DNA of 64,000 bases from Thiobacillus denitrificans ATCC 25259 (GTDB lineage Bacteria; Pseudomonadota; Gammaproteobacteria; Burkholderiales; Thiobacillaceae). A program made the position numbers and the translations under genes. The first letter of the stretch is position 1. Each line of letters starts with the position of its first letter. Location: NCBI RefSeq assembly GCF_000012745.1, contig NC_007404.1, forward strand, positions 1,364,001-1,428,000. Direction: 5' to 3'. Below, one piece after another: positions 9,061-20,601 of this stretch. The notes under the pieces are model-generated. The model did not search any database and was not told the origin of the DNA. It saw only the letters and a list, made by a program, of their open reading frames with translations.

Positions 9061-9567
9061 ATGGGCGCCTCCCGCCAGCAGCCGGCGCGGGCCCGCCGCC
9101 GCGGGGCCGGCTTCACGCTGATCGAACTGGTCGTCACCGTCGCGATCGTCGGCATCCTCGCGACCGCAGCGATGCCGATGGCCGAAGTGACGGTGCGACG
9201 CAGCAAGGAGCAGGAATTGCAGCGCGCGCTGATCGAGATCCGCAGCGCGATCGACGCCTACAAGGAGGCCTCCGACACCGGGCGCATCGCCCGGGCGGCC
9301 GACGCGAGCGGCTATCCGGCTTCGCTCAGGGTGCTCGTCGAGGGCGTGCCCGACGCGCTCGCGCCGCAGGCGGCGAAGATCTATTTCCTGCGCCGTGTGC
9401 CGCGCGACCCGATGACGACCGACCGGACGCTGCCGGCCGAGGAGACTTGGGGCTTGCGCAGCTACGCGAGCAGCGCCGAGGCGCCGCAGGAAGGCGAGGA
9501 CGTCTACGACGTCTATTCGAAGAGCGACGGGGTCGGCCTGAATCAGGTGCCGTACCGGGAATGGTGA
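9061..9567 (+). CDS. Type II pseudopilin
   Basis: 168 aa. The prepilin cleavage site is G17|F18-T-L-I-E22 followed by LVVTVAIVGILATAAMPM. The body contains DPMTTD and a C-terminal WGLRSYAS...VYDVYSKSDG segment like GspG/PulG-type subunits. It begins one base after the secretin stop and overlaps the next gene, so it belongs to the operon. The specific minor-pseudopilin class (H, I or J) is not clear. Confidence 0.82.
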   Translation: MGASRQQPARARRRGAGFTLIELVVTVAIVGILATAAMPMAEVTVRRSKEQELQRALIEIRSAIDAYKEASDTGRIARAADASGYPASLRVLVEGVPDALAPQAAKIYFLRRVPRDPMTTDRTLPAEETWGLRSYASSAEAPQEGEDVYDVYSKSDGVGLNQVPYREW

Positions 9568-9935
9568 AGACGATGGTCATGCGCAAGCGAGGCGCGGGTT
9601 TCACGCTGATCGAGATTCTCGTCGTGATGGCGATCGTCGCGACCCTGCTGACGATTGCCGCGCCGCGATATTTCAACCAGAGCGACCGGGCAAAGGAGGC
9701 CGTGCTGCGCCAGAACCTCGCGGTGATGCGCGACGCGATCGACAAGTATTACGGCGACGTCGGCGTCTATCCCGAAAGCCTCGACGCGCTCGTCGCCGGC
9801 AAGTACCTGCGCCGCATTCCGCCCGATCCGATCACCGAGAGCGACGCCACCTGGGTGACCGTCTCGCCTGAGGATCCGGCGCAGGGCAGGGTATTCGACG
9901 TTCGCAGCGGCTCGCCCGCGCACGCGGCATGGTGA
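9561..9935 (+). CDS. Type II pseudopilin
   Basis: About 124 aa. The cleavage site is G13|F14-T-L-I-E18, followed by ILVVMAIVATLLTIAAPRYF. The downstream RRIPPDPIT...W and FDVRSG parts resemble GspG-family subunits but lack its long calcium loop. ATG at 9561 overlaps the preceding stop (ATGGTGA); ATGs at 9573 and 9579 would shorten the leader to 9 or 7 residues. Confidence 0.8.
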   Translation: MVKTMVMRKRGAGFTLIEILVVMAIVATLLTIAAPRYFNQSDRAKEAVLRQNLAVMRDAIDKYYGDVGVYPESLDALVAGKYLRRIPPDPITESDATWVTVSPEDPAQGRVFDVRSGSPAHAAW

Positions 9936-10450
9936 GCGTCGCGCCGGCGCGACGCCGGCCAGGGCGGCCAGCGCAGGGCGGGTTCACCTACATCGGCCTG
10001 CTGGTGCTGATCGCCTTGCTCGGCTTCAGCCTCGCGGCGACCGGCGTGGTCTGGAGCCAGGCGCAGCAAAGGCAGAAGGAACGGGAGCTGCTTTTCATCG
10101 GCAACCAGTTCCGCGAGGCGATCGGCCGCTATTACCGCAGCACCCCCGGCCCGGTGAAGGAATATCCGCAGAAGCTTGCCGATCTGTTGCAGGACCCGCG
10201 GCAGCTCACGACGCAGCGCCATCTGCGCAGGATCTACCGCGACCCGATGACCGGGGAGGCCGACTGGGCGCTCGTCACGGCGCCGTCGGGCCGGATCATC
10301 GGCGTCTACAGCCATGCGTCGGGACGGCCGATCAAGCAGGGAAATTTCCGCCACCGCGACCGCGGTTTCGCCGGCAAGAACCACTATTCGGAATGGTGGT
10401 TCGTCTACACGCCGGTCGAGCAGGCGACGGAAGCCGAGGCGCCCGGCTAG
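9929..10450 (+). CDS. Atypical pseudopilin lacking Glu5
   Basis: 173 aa. It has a prepilin-like leader and hydrophobic helix, but the mature start would be G18|F19-T-Y-I-G23: position 5 is Gly where nearly all pilins have Glu. Known minor pseudopilins without Glu5 (the GspK class) sit at the pseudopilus tip. This protein is much shorter than GspK and has a GspG-like body (RRIYRDPMTGEADWALV). It is the last gene of the operon, ending 80 bp before the convergent ndvB stop. A tip or initiation role is inference. Confidence 0.7.
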   Translation: MVSVAPARRRPGRPAQGGFTYIGLLVLIALLGFSLAATGVVWSQAQQRQKERELLFIGNQFREAIGRYYRSTPGPVKEYPQKLADLLQDPRQLTTQRHLRRIYRDPMTGEADWALVTAPSGRIIGVYSHASGRPIKQGNFRHRDRGFAGKNHYSEWWFVYTPVEQATEAEAPG

Positions 10451-10529
10451 GCTCGGCATGTCGACCCGCGCCCGGCTCGCGCCGGTATCGGGTCAGCCTC
10501 GCCCGCCTGCCGGCGCGACACGACACGAT

Positions 10530-13500
10530 TCAGCTCAGGCGCACCTCGATGCGGTGTTCCTGCCCGTCGTCGACGAGCGGAATTCTGGCGTGCGGGCGCC
10601 CGGCCTGCAGGACGCTCGCTTCGCGGACCGGCGCGCCGTCGACGCTCACCTCGATCGCCTGCGCCGCAGGCTCGTGGAGGCGGCTGACCGTGATGTGGTG
10701 CGGCGTGTCGCGGTAGCGGTAGTGGATCGTGTAGCTCGCCCAGTGATCGGGAACGCGCGGCGCGATCAGCAGGTGGTCGACCTCGCGGTGCAGGCCGAGC
10801 AGGGTTTCCGTCGCCAGGCGATACATCCAGCCGGCAGCGCCGGTATACCAGGTCCAGCCGCCGCGACCCGTGTGCGGCGCGGCGCCGTAGATGTCGGCGC
10901 ACATGACGTAGGGTTCGACCTTGTAGCGCGCGATCGCGTCGGGCGTGTTGCCGTGGTTGACCGGGTTGAGCATCGCGAAGAATTCCCAGGCGCGCGCGGT
11001 GTCGCCCATCATCGCGAAGGCCATCGTCGTCCAGATCGCCGCGTGGGTGTATTGCCCGCCGTTTTCGCGCACGCCCGGCACGTAGCCCTTGATGTAGCCG
11101 GGTTCGAGCTCGGACTTGTCGAAGGGCGGGTCGAGCAGCTGTATCAGCTTTGCCTCGCGCCGCACCAGGCGCTGGTCGACCGCCGCCATCGCCTGACGCG
11201 CGCGCTCGGCCTCGCCAGCGCCCGAGATGACCGACCAGCTCTGGCTGATCGAATCGATCTGGCACTCGTCGTTGAGCGCCGAGCCGAGCGGCGTGCCGTC
11301 GTCGAAATAGGCGCGCCGGTACCAGGCGCCGTCCCAGGCCTGGGCCTCGATGTTGCCGCGCAGCTGCGCGGCCTGCCCGCTGCACAGGTCGGCGAGCGCG
11401 AGGTCGCCGCGGTCGCGCGCGAGCGCGGCGAACAGGTCCAGGTTCTCGTACAGGAACCAGGCGAGCCAGACGCTCTCGCCTTTGCCCTCGCGGCCGACGA
11501 GGTTCATGCCGTCGTTCCAGTCGCCGGCCCCCATGAGCGGCAACTGGTGCACGCCGAAGCGCAGGCCGTGCTTGATCGCGCGCACGCAGTGCTCGTACAG
11601 GCTCGCGGCTTCGGGCGAGCGCTGCGGCTGGTCGTAGTAGGCCTCTTCTTCCGGGTTCAGCTCGCGCCCTTCGAGGAAGTGGACGGACTCGTCGAGCACG
11701 CCGGTGTCGCCGGTCGCGCGCACGTAGCGAACCGTGGCGTACGGCAGCCACAAATAATCGTCGGAGAAATGGGTGCGCACGCCCTGACCGTTGGGCGGAT
11801 GCCACCAGTGCTGCACGTCGCCCTTGAGGAACTGGCGGCCGGCGCAGCGGATCAGCTGTTCGCGCGCGAGCCAGGGCGCGGCGTGGACCAGGGCCATCGT
11901 GTCCTGCAACTGGTCGCGGAAGCCGTAGGCGCCGCCCGACTGGTAGTAGCCGCTGCGTCCCCAGAACCGGCAGGAGAGGGTCTGGTAGACCAGCCACCCG
12001 TTCGCGAGCACGTTGAGTGCGGCGTCGGGCGTTTCGACGTGCACCGCGCCGAGCGTGCGGTTCCAGTGCTCCCACACGGCCTCCAAGGCCTGCCGCGCGC
12101 CGGCCGGTCCGCCGAAGCGCTGGACAAGATGGCGCGCCTCGTCGGCGTCGTGCGCGGCGCCGATGACGAAGACGAATTCACGTGTCTCGCCCGGGTCGAG
12201 CGCCATCCGTGTCTGCAGCGCCGCGCAGGGGTCGAGGCCGGCCCCGGTGCGGCCCGACAGGCGCTTGCGCCGCATCGCCGCCGGGTCGCCGAGCGTGCCG
12301 TTGCGGCCGATGAATTCCGAGCGGCTTCCGCTCACCGAGCGCTCGCGCTCGCTGACATGGGCGAAGACGACGCGGTGCGCGTATTCACGGCTGTAGGCGT
12401 TGCGGGCGAGCAGGGCGCCGCTGAAGCCGTCGACCTCGGTCACCACGTGCATCATGTTCGCGTGGCGCCACTCGCCGAGCACGAGTTCCCAGTAGCCCGT
12501 CAGCGACAGCGTGCGCGGGCGCTTCGACTGGTTGTGTAGCTTGACGGTCACGAACTTGACCGCCGCATCCATCGCCACGTAGGTCGACAGCTCCGACGCG
12601 ATCCCGGCTTCATAGTGCTCGAACACGCTGTAGCCGAAGCCGTGGCGGCAGATGTAACCCGAGCGTCCGCGGGCGGGCAGCGGCGTCGGCGACCAGAACG
12701 CGCCGGTTTCCTCGTCGCGGATATAGATCGCCTCGCCGCTGGTGTCCGAAAGCGGGTCGTTGTGCCAGGTCGTCAGCCGGAACTCGTGCGCGTTTTCCGA
12801 CCAGGTGTAGGCGCCGCCGCTTTCGCTGACGACGGTGCCGATATGCGGACTCGCGATCACGTTGACCCAGGGCGCCGGCGTGGTTTGCCCGGGTTCGAGC
12901 ATGACGACATATTCGCGACCGTCGGGCGTGAACCCGCCGAGGCCGTTGCTGAAAATCAGATCGCGCGGCGCCAGCGGATAGACCGTCTCGCGCGCGACCT
13001 GCAGCGGCGGCTCGAGGCGGTCGGAGGCACGCTCGGCGGATACGCGGCGCTCGATCTGTTCGATCAGGGTTTCGCGGGTGTCGCTGAAAACGATGCGCGC
13101 GACGGTCTGCAGCAGCACGCGTTCGTCCTCGGACAGTTCCTCGGCGCGCCGCACGAAGACGCCGCCCGGCTTGTCGAGCATGTGCGCTTCGGGCCCCGCG
13201 TTGATGCGGCCCATGATCTGGTCCTGCAGGACCGCGCGGTAGCCCGAGAAATCCTCGTTCACGATTACGAGATCGGCCGCCAGGCCTTTCATGCGCCAGT
13301 AGGCGTGGGCCTGCAGCACCTGTTCGACGAGATCCATGCGGTCGAGGCTGGCGATGTGTAGCAGCACGATCGGCAGATCGCCCGAGATCGCGAAGCGCCA
13401 GAGTCCGGATTGTCCGAGCTGGTTGCGCGCGATGACGCTCGGCGGGGCGCGGCGCAGTGCGCTCGCGTAGACGACCGAGCTCGCCAGACGGCCGTATATC

Positions 13501-16500
13501 TGCGCGTCGGCCTCGTTCGCATTGAGATGGCGCAGCACTTCGAGGCTCTCGAACCAGGCCATTTCGAACGCGCGCTCGACGAAGTGCCGGTCGCAATATT
13601 TCTCGAGCAGGGCGAGCGCGGCTTCCCGCGTGTCGGCGACGCCGGAGATGATCTGCACGGTCGCGGCGTGGTCCGGCGACACCGTGACGACGCGGCGGAT
13701 CGCCACGATCGGGTCGAGTACGGCGCCCGCGGTATTCGACAAGGCGGACGCACCGGCGTCGCTGTCGAGCATGACCGGGTTGACGGGCGTGCGCCCGCGC
13801 CCGATGAAGCGCGCGCGGTCGGTTTCGAACGACGGTTCGCCGCTCATCGTCCCGGGCGCGGCGAGCAGGTGGAACATCCACGGCGTCTGCTCGCCCGGCG
13901 TGCGCGGACGGCGTGTGCACAGAATCGCCTGCCGTTCGGCGACGATTTCGGTCTGCACGAAGAGATTGCTGAACGAGCGGTGGGCGAGGTCGGCATTCAG
14001 TGGTGCGAGCACGACCTCGGCGTAGCTCGTGACTTCGATGTGGCGCGCTCGGGCCGACTGGTTGGTCAGCGTCACGCGGCGGATCTCGACGTCGTCTTCC
14101 GGCGAGACGCAGATTTCGGTGTGCGCTTCGATCGCATGGTCGCGCCGCCGGTATTCGGCGCGCGCCTGCACGAAGATCGCCTCGTAATGGTCGGCGCGCT
14201 GCAGGGTCGGCTGATGCGCGGTCGACCAGTAGCGGCCGCTGTCGCGATCGCGCAGGTAGATGAATGTCCCCCAGCCGTCCGACGTCGGGTCCTCGCGCCA
14301 GCGCGTGATCGCATATTCGTTCCGGCGGCTGCAGCTGCCGCCGGCGTGGGTCGCCATGACGTGATAGCGGCCGTTCGACAGCAGGTGGACTTCGGGCAGC
14401 GGCGTATTGGGCTCGGTGAAGACCCGCATGATCGTGCCGGCCTCGGCGCTCGGCGGCCGCGCCGACGCGCTGACCTCCGCGGCATGCGGATGCAGGGTCG
14501 CGCCCTTCTTCGGCACGCGCTCCTGCAGCAGCAGCTCGGTCGCGCGGGCAAGCGGGTCGGACATGAAGCGACGCTGCATCGGCTGGTCGAGCAGGACGTG
14601 GGCATAGGCCAGAAGACTCATGCCCTGGTGATGCGCCATGAACGCGCGTACGGTCGCGTGCGCCTTGCCGCGGGGCACGCGCGAGGGCGTGTAGTCGACC
14701 GCTTCATAGAAGCCGCAGGCGCCGAGAAAACCCTGGCGCGCGAGCGTCTGCAGGTTGCGGCACGCTTCGCGCGGCATCACCGTGAGGGCGAGCGCCGTGG
14801 CGTAGGGCGCGATGACGAGGTCGTCCCCGAGACCGCGTTTCAGGCCCAGCCCGGGCACGCCGAAGGCGCGGTACTGGTAGACCTGCTGGGCGTCGGTCGC
14901 GTTGTAGCACGATTCCGAAATGCCCCATGGCACCGCGCGCTGTCGTCCGTATTCGATCTGGCGCGACACCGCCGCCTTGCAGGTCTGTTCGAGCAGGGTG
15001 TCGGGATAGCTCGGCATGATCAGTTGCGGCATCAGGTACTCGAACATCGAGCCGCTCCACGAGATCAGGCTCATGTGTCCGCCGTGGCTCGTCAGCAGAC
15101 GGCCGAGCGCGAACCAGTGTTTCTGCGGAAGCTGGCCCTGCGCGATGAGCAGGAAGCTCGCCAGCCGCGCTTCCGACGCGAGCAGGTCGTAGCACGCCGG
15201 ATCGCGGCGGCGTTCGCCGACGTCGTAGCCGATCGTCAAAAGACCCCCGGCTTCGTCGTAGAGGAACGCGAAATCCATCGCACCGAGTTCGCGGCAGCGG
15301 CCGATCAGGCGCTCGATCGTCTCGATGCGCGCCTGGGCACGCGCCGCGCCGCTCGCGCCGGCACTTGCCGCGAGCGCCGCGAGCGTCGGGTTGGCGTCGC
15401 GCTGCCCCGGCTCGGGAACGAGGAATTCGAGCTCTTCGCGCAGCGCGCGCATTTGCCGGTCGAAGGCGCGTGCCCAGTAGGCCAGTTCGCCGTCGATGTC
15501 GATGTCCGCCGGCAGCGCGGCGACGAGCTTGCCGACCGCCTGGTGCATCGCGTCGAGGGCGCGCAGCGCGTCGGCAGGCGTCGGCGAACCCTCCGCCGCG
15601 AGCGTCCGTAGCCGCGCCTGCAGCGCGCGGATTTTTTCCTCGAGCTCGGGGGCGGGCGAGGCGGGAAGCTGCTCGGCCAGGACCTGCAGCGTGTCCTCGA
15701 GGCCGCGCAGCGCCGCACCGTTCACGACCGGCCGCGCGCCGAGTTCGTTCAGCCCGGCTTCGAGGGTCAGCAGGCAACCGGCGAGGTTGCCGCTGTCGAC
15801 CGAGGAGACGTATCGCGGATGCAGCGGCTGCAGGCTCCGCGTGTCGTACCAGTTGTAGAGGTGGCCGCGATAGCGCTCGAGCTTCGCCATCGTGGCGAGT
15901 GTGTTGTCGAGGCGCTGCAGGCATTCCCCGGCCGTGATGTAACCGAAATCGTGCGCCGCGAGATCGGCGAGCAGGGACATGCCGATGTTGGTCGGCGAGG
16001 TGCGCGAGGCGACGGCCGGCGTGGGATGTTCCTGGAAGTTGTCGGGCGGCAGCCAGTTGTCGTCGGCGCCGACGAAGTCATCGAAGTAGCGCCAGGTGCG
16101 CCGTGCCGACGCGCGCAGGAACACGGTCTGCTCGCTGCTCAACCCCGGGCTGCGCGCGGCGAGCGGACGGCTGATCCACCAGCCGACGAGCGGCGCAAGC
16201 AGCCAGACGAGGACGAGCGGAAGAACCTGGGCCTCGTCCGCCCGCCCGTCCATCGCGAGTGCGAAGCCGACCGCGAGCGCGAGCGCGGGGGCGAACCACA
16301 TTTCCCGGAAGAAGCCGGGGATGGATCGGCGTGCGTTGCGCCGCGCGTAGGACGGCAGATGCCAGAGCAGCAGGCCCCGCCGCGTGAACGGCATGCGTAA
16401 AGCCGAAGCCGCGATCGCGCCGAGCGACACGAGGGCCTCGTAGGGCAGGAAGGCCAGCGCCAGCAGCGCGAGCGCGATGGGCCGGGCCGCGGACCGGCTC

Positions 16501-19109
16501 GTCAGGCTCAGGTGAACGAGCCAGTCGCGTTCGTGCGGTTTGCGGATCAGTTCGATCAGGGTCGACAGCAGCGTGGGCACGAGCGCCACGCCGACGACGA
16601 AGAGCGTCCACAGCCACGCCGGCCCGGGACCGGCGAGCCAGCCCGCGAGCAGCAGCACGAGCAGCGCCGGCGGGACGAGGCTGCGCCGCAGATTGTCGAA
16701 AAGCTTCCACCACGACAGCGCCGAGAGCGGGTTGGGCTGGCGTCCGGATTTGCTGCCGTCTGCGCGGGTAATGCCCGGCACGCGCGGCAGGAGCCAGCCC
16801 GCGAGCTGCCAGTCGCCGCGTATCCAGCGGTGGCGGCGGCTCGCTTCGACGGCGACGCTCGACGGATGTTCTTCGATGAGCTCGACGTCGCTGACCAGCG
16901 CCGAGCGCGCGTAGCCGCTTTCGAGGAGGTCGTGGCTGAGGATGAGATTTTCGGGAAAGCGTCCGTCGAGTGCCTGGCGGAAGGCATCGACGTCGTAGAT
17001 GCCCTTGCCGATGAACGAGCCCTCGCCGAACACGTCCTGGTAGACGTCGGAGATCTCCCGTGTATAGGGGTCGATCCCGGAGTCACCGGCGGCGAGCTTG
17101 GCGAAGCGGGACTGACTGGCGCTGGTCAGGCTGATCGACGCGCGTGGCTGCAGGATCGCGTAGCCCTCGACGATGCGCCCCCTGGTGGCGTCGTAGACCG
17201 GCCGGTTGAGCGGATGGGCGATATTGCCGACCAGCGCGCGCGCCGCATCGCGCGGCAGTTGCGTGTCGGTATCGAGCGTGATGACGTAGCGGATCGCGTC
17301 GAGCAGCGCGGTGTCGCCGACGATGTCCGAGAACGCCGTCTGCGCGCCGCCGCGCAGCCGCGCGTTGAACGCCTCGAGCTTGCCGCGCTTGCGCTCGTAG
17401 CCCATCCATACGCGTTCGTAGGGATTCCACACGCGCGGGCGATGAAACAGATAGAAGATGCAGGGACGATCGTCGGCGTAGCTTGCGTTGAGCGCCTCGA
17501 CTGCGGCCCGTGCGTAAGCGATCAACGCCGCGTCGTCGGGCAGGGTTTCGGTCTGCGCGTCGGGAAAATCGGTCAGCAGCGCAAAGAACAGATTGGGGTC
17601 GCGGTTGCCGAGATAGCGTATCTCCATGGCTTCGAGCAGGGTGTCGACGTCGTGCCGGCTCGCGAGCAGGGTCGGCACGACGACCACGGTGCGCTCGGCG
17701 TCCGGGATGCCGTTCGAGAAATCGAGGCGCGGCACGGCGCGCGGCGGCAGGAGGAGCGTGACGAGGAGATTGACGAGCGGCACGGCGAGAGCCGAGGCGG
17801 CGACGACGAGTGGGAGGGCGAGCAGCCAGAGCCGCGCGTCATCGGGCATCAGGCCGCCAGTCTCGCGGTCGAGCACGAAGACGAAAGCTGCAGTCACGAG
17901 TGCGGTCAATGCCAGGATCGAACCGAGGTACAGCGGCAGGCGGATGCGGCCGGCGCCGCGCAGGAGGCGCGACGTGCGCGAGAGATGGCAGGCGACCGCG
18001 CGCTCGAGCTGCGGCCGTCCCCGGTCCACGAGCCAGTAGCCGACGTGCGCACGGCGGTCGTCCTCGCCGTGTTCGTCGGCGGCCGCGCGTGCGAGCGCGA
18101 TGGCTTCGCGCGCGACCGCGGGCTCGCCGCAGGTGCTGCGGCGCGCGATGTCCTCGACGACATGGCGGTAGCGGTCGCGGGTGGCGAAATCCTGGCGCGC
18201 GTGCATCGCGGTCGGGTCTTCGCCGAGGGTCTGCTCGACGACGCTGAGCGATTCGACGAAGTGCGTCCAGTCCATGCCGCCGATGAAGCGCAGGCTGCCG
18301 ATGCTGTTGGCAATGGAAATCTGGTTCGCCGCCGCCATGCGCGCGGCCGTCTCCGACAATTCGCCCGCGCTCACGCCCTGTTCGAAGAGCTTGTGCTCGA
18401 CCCAGGTCTGCACGAAGCCGAGCGCCGGCCCCTGCGCCTGAAGGCGCTCGTAGAACTCCTCGACGAAGGGCGCGGTCAGCGGCACGTCGGCGCGGGCAAA
18501 CTCGGCCAGCAGTTGAATGAGCTGGCCGGACTCGCCCTCGGCCGCCGCCACCATGCGGTCTGCCCAGACGATCGCGGCGTCGCGTGCCTCGCGCCGTTGC
18601 GCGATGCGCACGCCGACGCGGCGCAGGTTCTCGAGCAGGGCGAGCTGCAGCATGATCGGGAAGGCCCACAGTTCGCCGAGCCTCAGGGGCTCGGCGCTCT
18701 GGTAGGCGGCGAGGAACTGGCTCGCGTTGTCACGATCGACGCGGCCGTCCATGTGCGAGATCAGTTGGAGCGCGAGGTCGTAGATGCGGGGAAAGCCCGC
18801 CGAGGGGCCGTCGGCGAGGCGCGGCAGTTGCCGGCTGTATCCGCGCGGCAGATGCCGACGCGCCATGCCGATCTGCTGTTCGATCAGGTAGAAGTTGTCG
18901 AGCAGCCAGGCCTCGGCCGGCGCGATGCGCTGTCCCGGTGCGGCCGCGGCGGTGACGACGTCGTAGGCGGCCTGCAGGACCCGCGCATTTTCCGCAAGAC
19001 GCGGCAACAGCCGGTCCGCGCGCGGGTGCGGGTCGATGCGATGCTGGCCGGCGAGCGTGACGGCGTGGCGCTTGAGCTGCTCGATGCTGAACAGCTCGGC
19101 ACGCAGCAA
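10530..19109 (-). CDS. ndvB: Cyclic beta-1,2-glucan synthase NdvB/Cgs
   Basis: A very large inner-membrane enzyme, 2859 aa, typical for this family. It makes cyclic beta-1,2-glucan, an osmoregulated periplasmic polymer. In order: an N-terminal cytoplasmic part; membrane helices near 386-450; a GT84 glycosyltransferase region with TLDTDTQLP (about 605-613); more helices about 790-960; a glucoamylase-like domain ([12 protein letters not shown] near 1490); and tandem GH94-type phosphorylase domains ending with [13 protein letters not shown] (about 2523-2535), where the aspartate is the expected catalytic acid. The only canonical start is TTG at 19109, with GGAG immediately next to it and thus poorly spaced. 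The frame stays open 21 codons further upstream, so the true start is uncertain. Confidence 0.93.
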   Translation of the reverse strand: MLRAELFSIEQLKRHAVTLAGQHRIDPHPRADRLLPRLAENARVLQAAYDVVTAAAAPGQRIAPAEAWLLDNFYLIEQQIGMARRHLPRGYSRQLPRLADGPSAGFPRIYDLALQLISHMDGRVDRDNASQFLAAYQSAEPLRLGELWAFPIMLQLALLENLRRVGVRIAQRREARDAAIVWADRMVAAAEGESGQLIQLLAEFARADVPLTAPFVEEFYERLQAQGPALGFVQTWVEHKLFEQGVSAGELSETAARMAAANQISIANSIGSLRFIGGMDWTHFVESLSVVEQTLGEDPTAMHARQDFATRDRYRHVVEDIARRSTCGEPAVAREAIALARAAADEHGEDDRRAHVGYWLVDRGRPQLERAVACHLSRTSRLLRGAGRIRLPLYLGSILALTALVTAAFVFVLDRETGGLMPDDARLWLLALPLVVAASALAVPLVNLLVTLLLPPRAVPRLDFSNGIPDAERTVVVVPTLLASRHDVDTLLEAMEIRYLGNRDPNLFFALLTDFPDAQTETLPDDAALIAYARAAVEALNASYADDRPCIFYLFHRPRVWNPYERVWMGYERKRGKLEAFNARLRGGAQTAFSDIVGDTALLDAIRYVITLDTDTQLPRDAARALVGNIAHPLNRPVYDATRGRIVEGYAILQPRASISLTSASQSRFAKLAAGDSGIDPYTREISDVYQDVFGEGSFIGKGIYDVDAFRQALDGRFPENLILSHDLLESGYARSALVSDVELIEEHPSSVAVEASRRHRWIRGDWQLAGWLLPRVPGITRADGSKSGRQPNPLSALSWWKLFDNLRRSLVPPALLVLLLAGWLAGPGPAWLWTLFVVGVALVPTLLSTLIELIRKPHERDWLVHLSLTSRSAARPIALALLALAFLPYEALVSLGAIAASALRMPFTRRGLLLWHLPSYARRNARRSIPGFFREMWFAPALALAVGFALAMDGRADEAQVLPLVLVWLLAPLVGWWISRPLAARSPGLSSEQTVFLRASARRTWRYFDDFVGADDNWLPPDNFQEHPTPAVASRTSPTNIGMSLLADLAAHDFGYITAGECLQRLDNTLATMAKLERYRGHLYNWYDTRSLQPLHPRYVSSVDSGNLAGCLLTLEAGLNELGARPVVNGAALRGLEDTLQVLAEQLPASPAPELEEKIRALQARLRTLAAEGSPTPADALRALDAMHQAVGKLVAALPADIDIDGELAYWARAFDRQMRALREELEFLVPEPGQRDANPTLAALAASAGASGAARAQARIETIERLIGRCRELGAMDFAFLYDEAGGLLTIGYDVGERRRDPACYDLLASEARLASFLLIAQGQLPQKHWFALGRLLTSHGGHMSLISWSGSMFEYLMPQLIMPSYPDTLLEQTCKAAVSRQIEYGRQRAVPWGISESCYNATDAQQVYQYRAFGVPGLGLKRGLGDDLVIAPYATALALTVMPREACRNLQTLARQGFLGACGFYEAVDYTPSRVPRGKAHATVRAFMAHHQGMSLLAYAHVLLDQPMQRRFMSDPLARATELLLQERVPKKGATLHPHAAEVSASARPPSAEAGTIMRVFTEPNTPLPEVHLLSNGRYHVMATHAGGSCSRRNEYAITRWREDPTSDGWGTFIYLRDRDSGRYWSTAHQPTLQRADHYEAIFVQARAEYRRRDHAIEAHTEICVSPEDDVEIRRVTLTNQSARARHIEVTSYAEVVLAPLNADLAHRSFSNLFVQTEIVAERQAILCTRRPRTPGEQTPWMFHLLAAPGTMSGEPSFETDRARFIGRGRTPVNPVMLDSDAGASALSNTAGAVLDPIVAIRRVVTVSPDHAATVQIISGVADTREAALALLEKYCDRHFVERAFEMAWFESLEVLRHLNANEADAQIYGRLASSVVYASALRRAPPSVIARNQLGQSGLWRFAISGDLPIVLLHIASLDRMDLVEQVLQAHAYWRMKGLAADLVIVNEDFSGYRAVLQDQIMGRINAGPEAHMLDKPGGVFVRRAEELSEDERVLLQTVARIVFSDTRETLIEQIERRVSAERASDRLEPPLQVARETVYPLAPRDLIFSNGLGGFTPDGREYVVMLEPGQTTPAPWVNVIASPHIGTVVSESGGAYTWSENAHEFRLTTWHNDPLSDTSGEAIYIRDEETGAFWSPTPLPARGRSGYICRHGFGYSVFEHYEAGIASELSTYVAMDAAVKFVTVKLHNQSKRPRTLSLTGYWELVLGEWRHANMMHVVTEVDGFSGALLARNAYSREYAHRVVFAHVSERERSVSGSRSEFIGRNGTLGDPAAMRRKRLSGRTGAGLDPCAALQTRMALDPGETREFVFVIGAAHDADEARHLVQRFGGPAGARQALEAVWEHWNRTLGAVHVETPDAALNVLANGWLVYQTLSCRFWGRSGYYQSGGAYGFRDQLQDTMALVHAAPWLAREQLIRCAGRQFLKGDVQHWWHPPNGQGVRTHFSDDYLWLPYATVRYVRATGDTGVLDESVHFLEGRELNPEEEAYYDQPQRSPEAASLYEHCVRAIKHGLRFGVHQLPLMGAGDWNDGMNLVGREGKGESVWLAWFLYENLDLFAALARDRGDLALADLCSGQAAQLRGNIEAQAWDGAWYRRAYFDDGTPLGSALNDECQIDSISQSWSVISGAGEAERARQAMAAVDQRLVRREAKLIQLLDPPFDKSELEPGYIKGYVPGVRENGGQYTHAAIWTTMAFAMMGDTARAWEFFAMLNPVNHGNTPDAIARYKVEPYVMCADIYGAAPHTGRGGWTWYTGAAGWMYRLATETLLGLHREVDHLLIAPRVPDHWASYTIHYRYRDTPHHITVSRLHEPAAQAIEVSVDGAPVREASVLQAGRPHARIPLVDDGQEHRIEVRLS

Positions 19110-19466
19110 CTCCGTGTCGCGGTCGCGGCGCAGCGCCTTGCGGGTATGGGTCGAAAATCCGAATTCTTTGATGGCGGTGTCCCTCTACTCGCTCGAACTC
19201 GCCGCAGCCGCCCCGTTCCGGACCGTCGACACCGTCTAGACAGGTCTTGGTCCGGCGCCGGATCCACGCGCAGGGCGCAGCCGGCCCGTGAGGTTCTGGC
19301 GCGCCAGACCGCATCAGGCAATAAGCAAAGCTCGAGGAAATGTGTGTCCTTGAAATTCAAGACCACGGCCGGAGAGCTTGCAAGTCGAGTCGGCGCGCGT
19401 CTTTCCGCGGACGGAGCGATATCCGGACGGCTCCTGACGCCGGGCGCCGTCCACCGGCGGCACGTT
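19110..19466. other. Intergenic ndvB-hydrolase
   Basis: About 357 bp. It holds the in-frame upstream extension of ndvB (to a TAG just before 19172) and presumably the ndvB promoter. No other gene or clear regulatory site is visible. Confidence 0.5.
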
Positions 19467-20492
19467 TCAGGAAGCACACAGGTTGTTCAGCGCGCGTTCG
19501 CGTTGCCGCTCGAACTCGCGGCCCGAGGGCAGGGGCGCATCGCGGTCGCCGAGCCATGCGGCCAGGTCTGCGAGCACGGCCGATGCGCCGAGATCGCGGG
19601 TCAGCATGTGGTAGCCGTCCGGGTAGACGGCGACGCGTGCTGCGGGCGGCAGGGTGGCGAGCGTGCGGCAGAACGGGCGACGCGGGATGATCTCGTCGCG
19701 CTCGCCGTAGAGGACGAGCGTGGGCGTCGTCAGGCGGGGAGCGGCCGCGAACGCGCCGTCCCTGAGGTCGGCGAGCCCCCAGAGCGTGTCGGCGCGCGCC
19801 TTCTTCAAAACCAGCGGATCCTCACGCAGGGCATGCAGCATCGCGTCGTTGTCCGACGCCCTGATGCCGAGCCCGCGACCCGACAACTGCAGGTCGGGGA
19901 GGGTATGCGCGACGAGCCACAGGGCCGCGCGCTGCAGCGGATTCATGGTCGCCCGGCTCCACACGGCCGCCGCGACGAGGACCGCGCCGTCGGCGGCGGC
20001 CGGCGTGTCGGCGAGCAGGCGCATCGCCACCGCGCCGCCCATGCTCTCGCCGACCAGATAGAGCGGACGCCCGGGGTAGGTCTCGCGCAGCAAGGCGGCG
20101 ACGCTGCGCGCGTCGTCGACGAGCCGTCCCCGACAGGGCCACAGGCCGCGGCCGGCGGTGCGGCCGAACCCGCGCTGGTCGTAGGCGTAGGTCACGATCC
20201 CGCGACGCGCGAGAAACGGTCCGACGTCGGCGAAGGCGTGCCCGTAGTCGTTGAAGCCGTGCAGGGCAAGAACGACCGCCCGCACCTCGCCCGGCGGGCG
20301 CCAGACGCTGAGTGGCAGCACTGCGCCGTCTGCGGCGATGACGCGATCGGCCTCGAGGCGCGGGGCCGCCGCGTCGTCGCGGCAGGGCTGCTCGACCGGG
20401 GTCGCGCAGGCGGCAAGGCCAGCGACGCCCAGCAGGATCGCGAAAAAGCACACGGAGGCACGGACGGCGAACCACGCCGCGGGACGGGACAT
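19467..20492 (-). CDS. Lipoprotein alpha/beta hydrolase (lysophospholipase-like)
   Basis: 341 aa from ATG 20492, chosen because GAGGAG lies just upstream and a lipoprotein signal follows (GVAGLAAC, Cys29). The fold is a serine hydrolase of the monoacylglycerol lipase/PldB type: oxyanion region LHGFNDYG (about 78-84), nucleophile elbow GESMGG with Ser150, Asp266 in YGERDEIIP and His295 in DGYHML. It probably acts on lipids or esters at the periplasmic membrane face. It is transcribed divergently from the helicase gene and lies 357 bp upstream of ndvB on the same strand; co-transcription is possible but not shown. Confidence 0.85.
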   Translation of the reverse strand: MSRPAAWFAVRASVCFFAILLGVAGLAACATPVEQPCRDDAAAPRLEADRVIAADGAVLPLSVWRPPGEVRAVVLALHGFNDYGHAFADVGPFLARRGIVTYAYDQRGFGRTAGRGLWPCRGRLVDDARSVAALLRETYPGRPLYLVGESMGGAVAMRLLADTPAAADGAVLVAAAVWSRATMNPLQRAALWLVAHTLPDLQLSGRGLGIRASDNDAMLHALREDPLVLKKARADTLWGLADLRDGAFAAAPRLTTPTLVLYGERDEIIPRRPFCRTLATLPPAARVAVYPDGYHMLTRDLGASAVLADLAAWLGDRDAPLPSGREFERQRERALNNLCAS

Positions 20493-20584
20493 GGCATCTC
20501 CTCGACTCGTGCCTGAAACATAGTATGCGGCGACCCCTGGCGACCCAGGCCCGTCACGCGGGGCGGCTTGCCAGCGGCGGTCTA

Positions 20585-20600
20585 CTGTATAAAAATACAG
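20585..20600. promoter_or_regulatory. LexA/SOS box upstream of helicase
   Basis: CTGTATAAAAATACAG is an exact CTGT-N8-ACAG LexA operator. It ends one base before the helicase ATG at 20602 and lies in the 109-bp divergent region shared with the hydrolase gene. LexA bound here would block transcription of the helicase. Confidence 0.8.
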
Positions 20601-20601
20601 C

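Noticed and set aside
7008..9206. Long minus-strand open frame opposite the secretin
   Set aside because: Antisense artefact of a GC-rich gene; no motif or ribosome-binding site, and the plus-strand secretin is unmistakable.
16512..20516. Very long open frame (over 1300 codons) on the plus strand opposite ndvB and the hydrolase gene
   Set aside because: It is an antisense shadow of high-GC codon usage: the translation is Arg/Asp/Glu-rich without domains, and it runs across two genes with clear families on the other strand.
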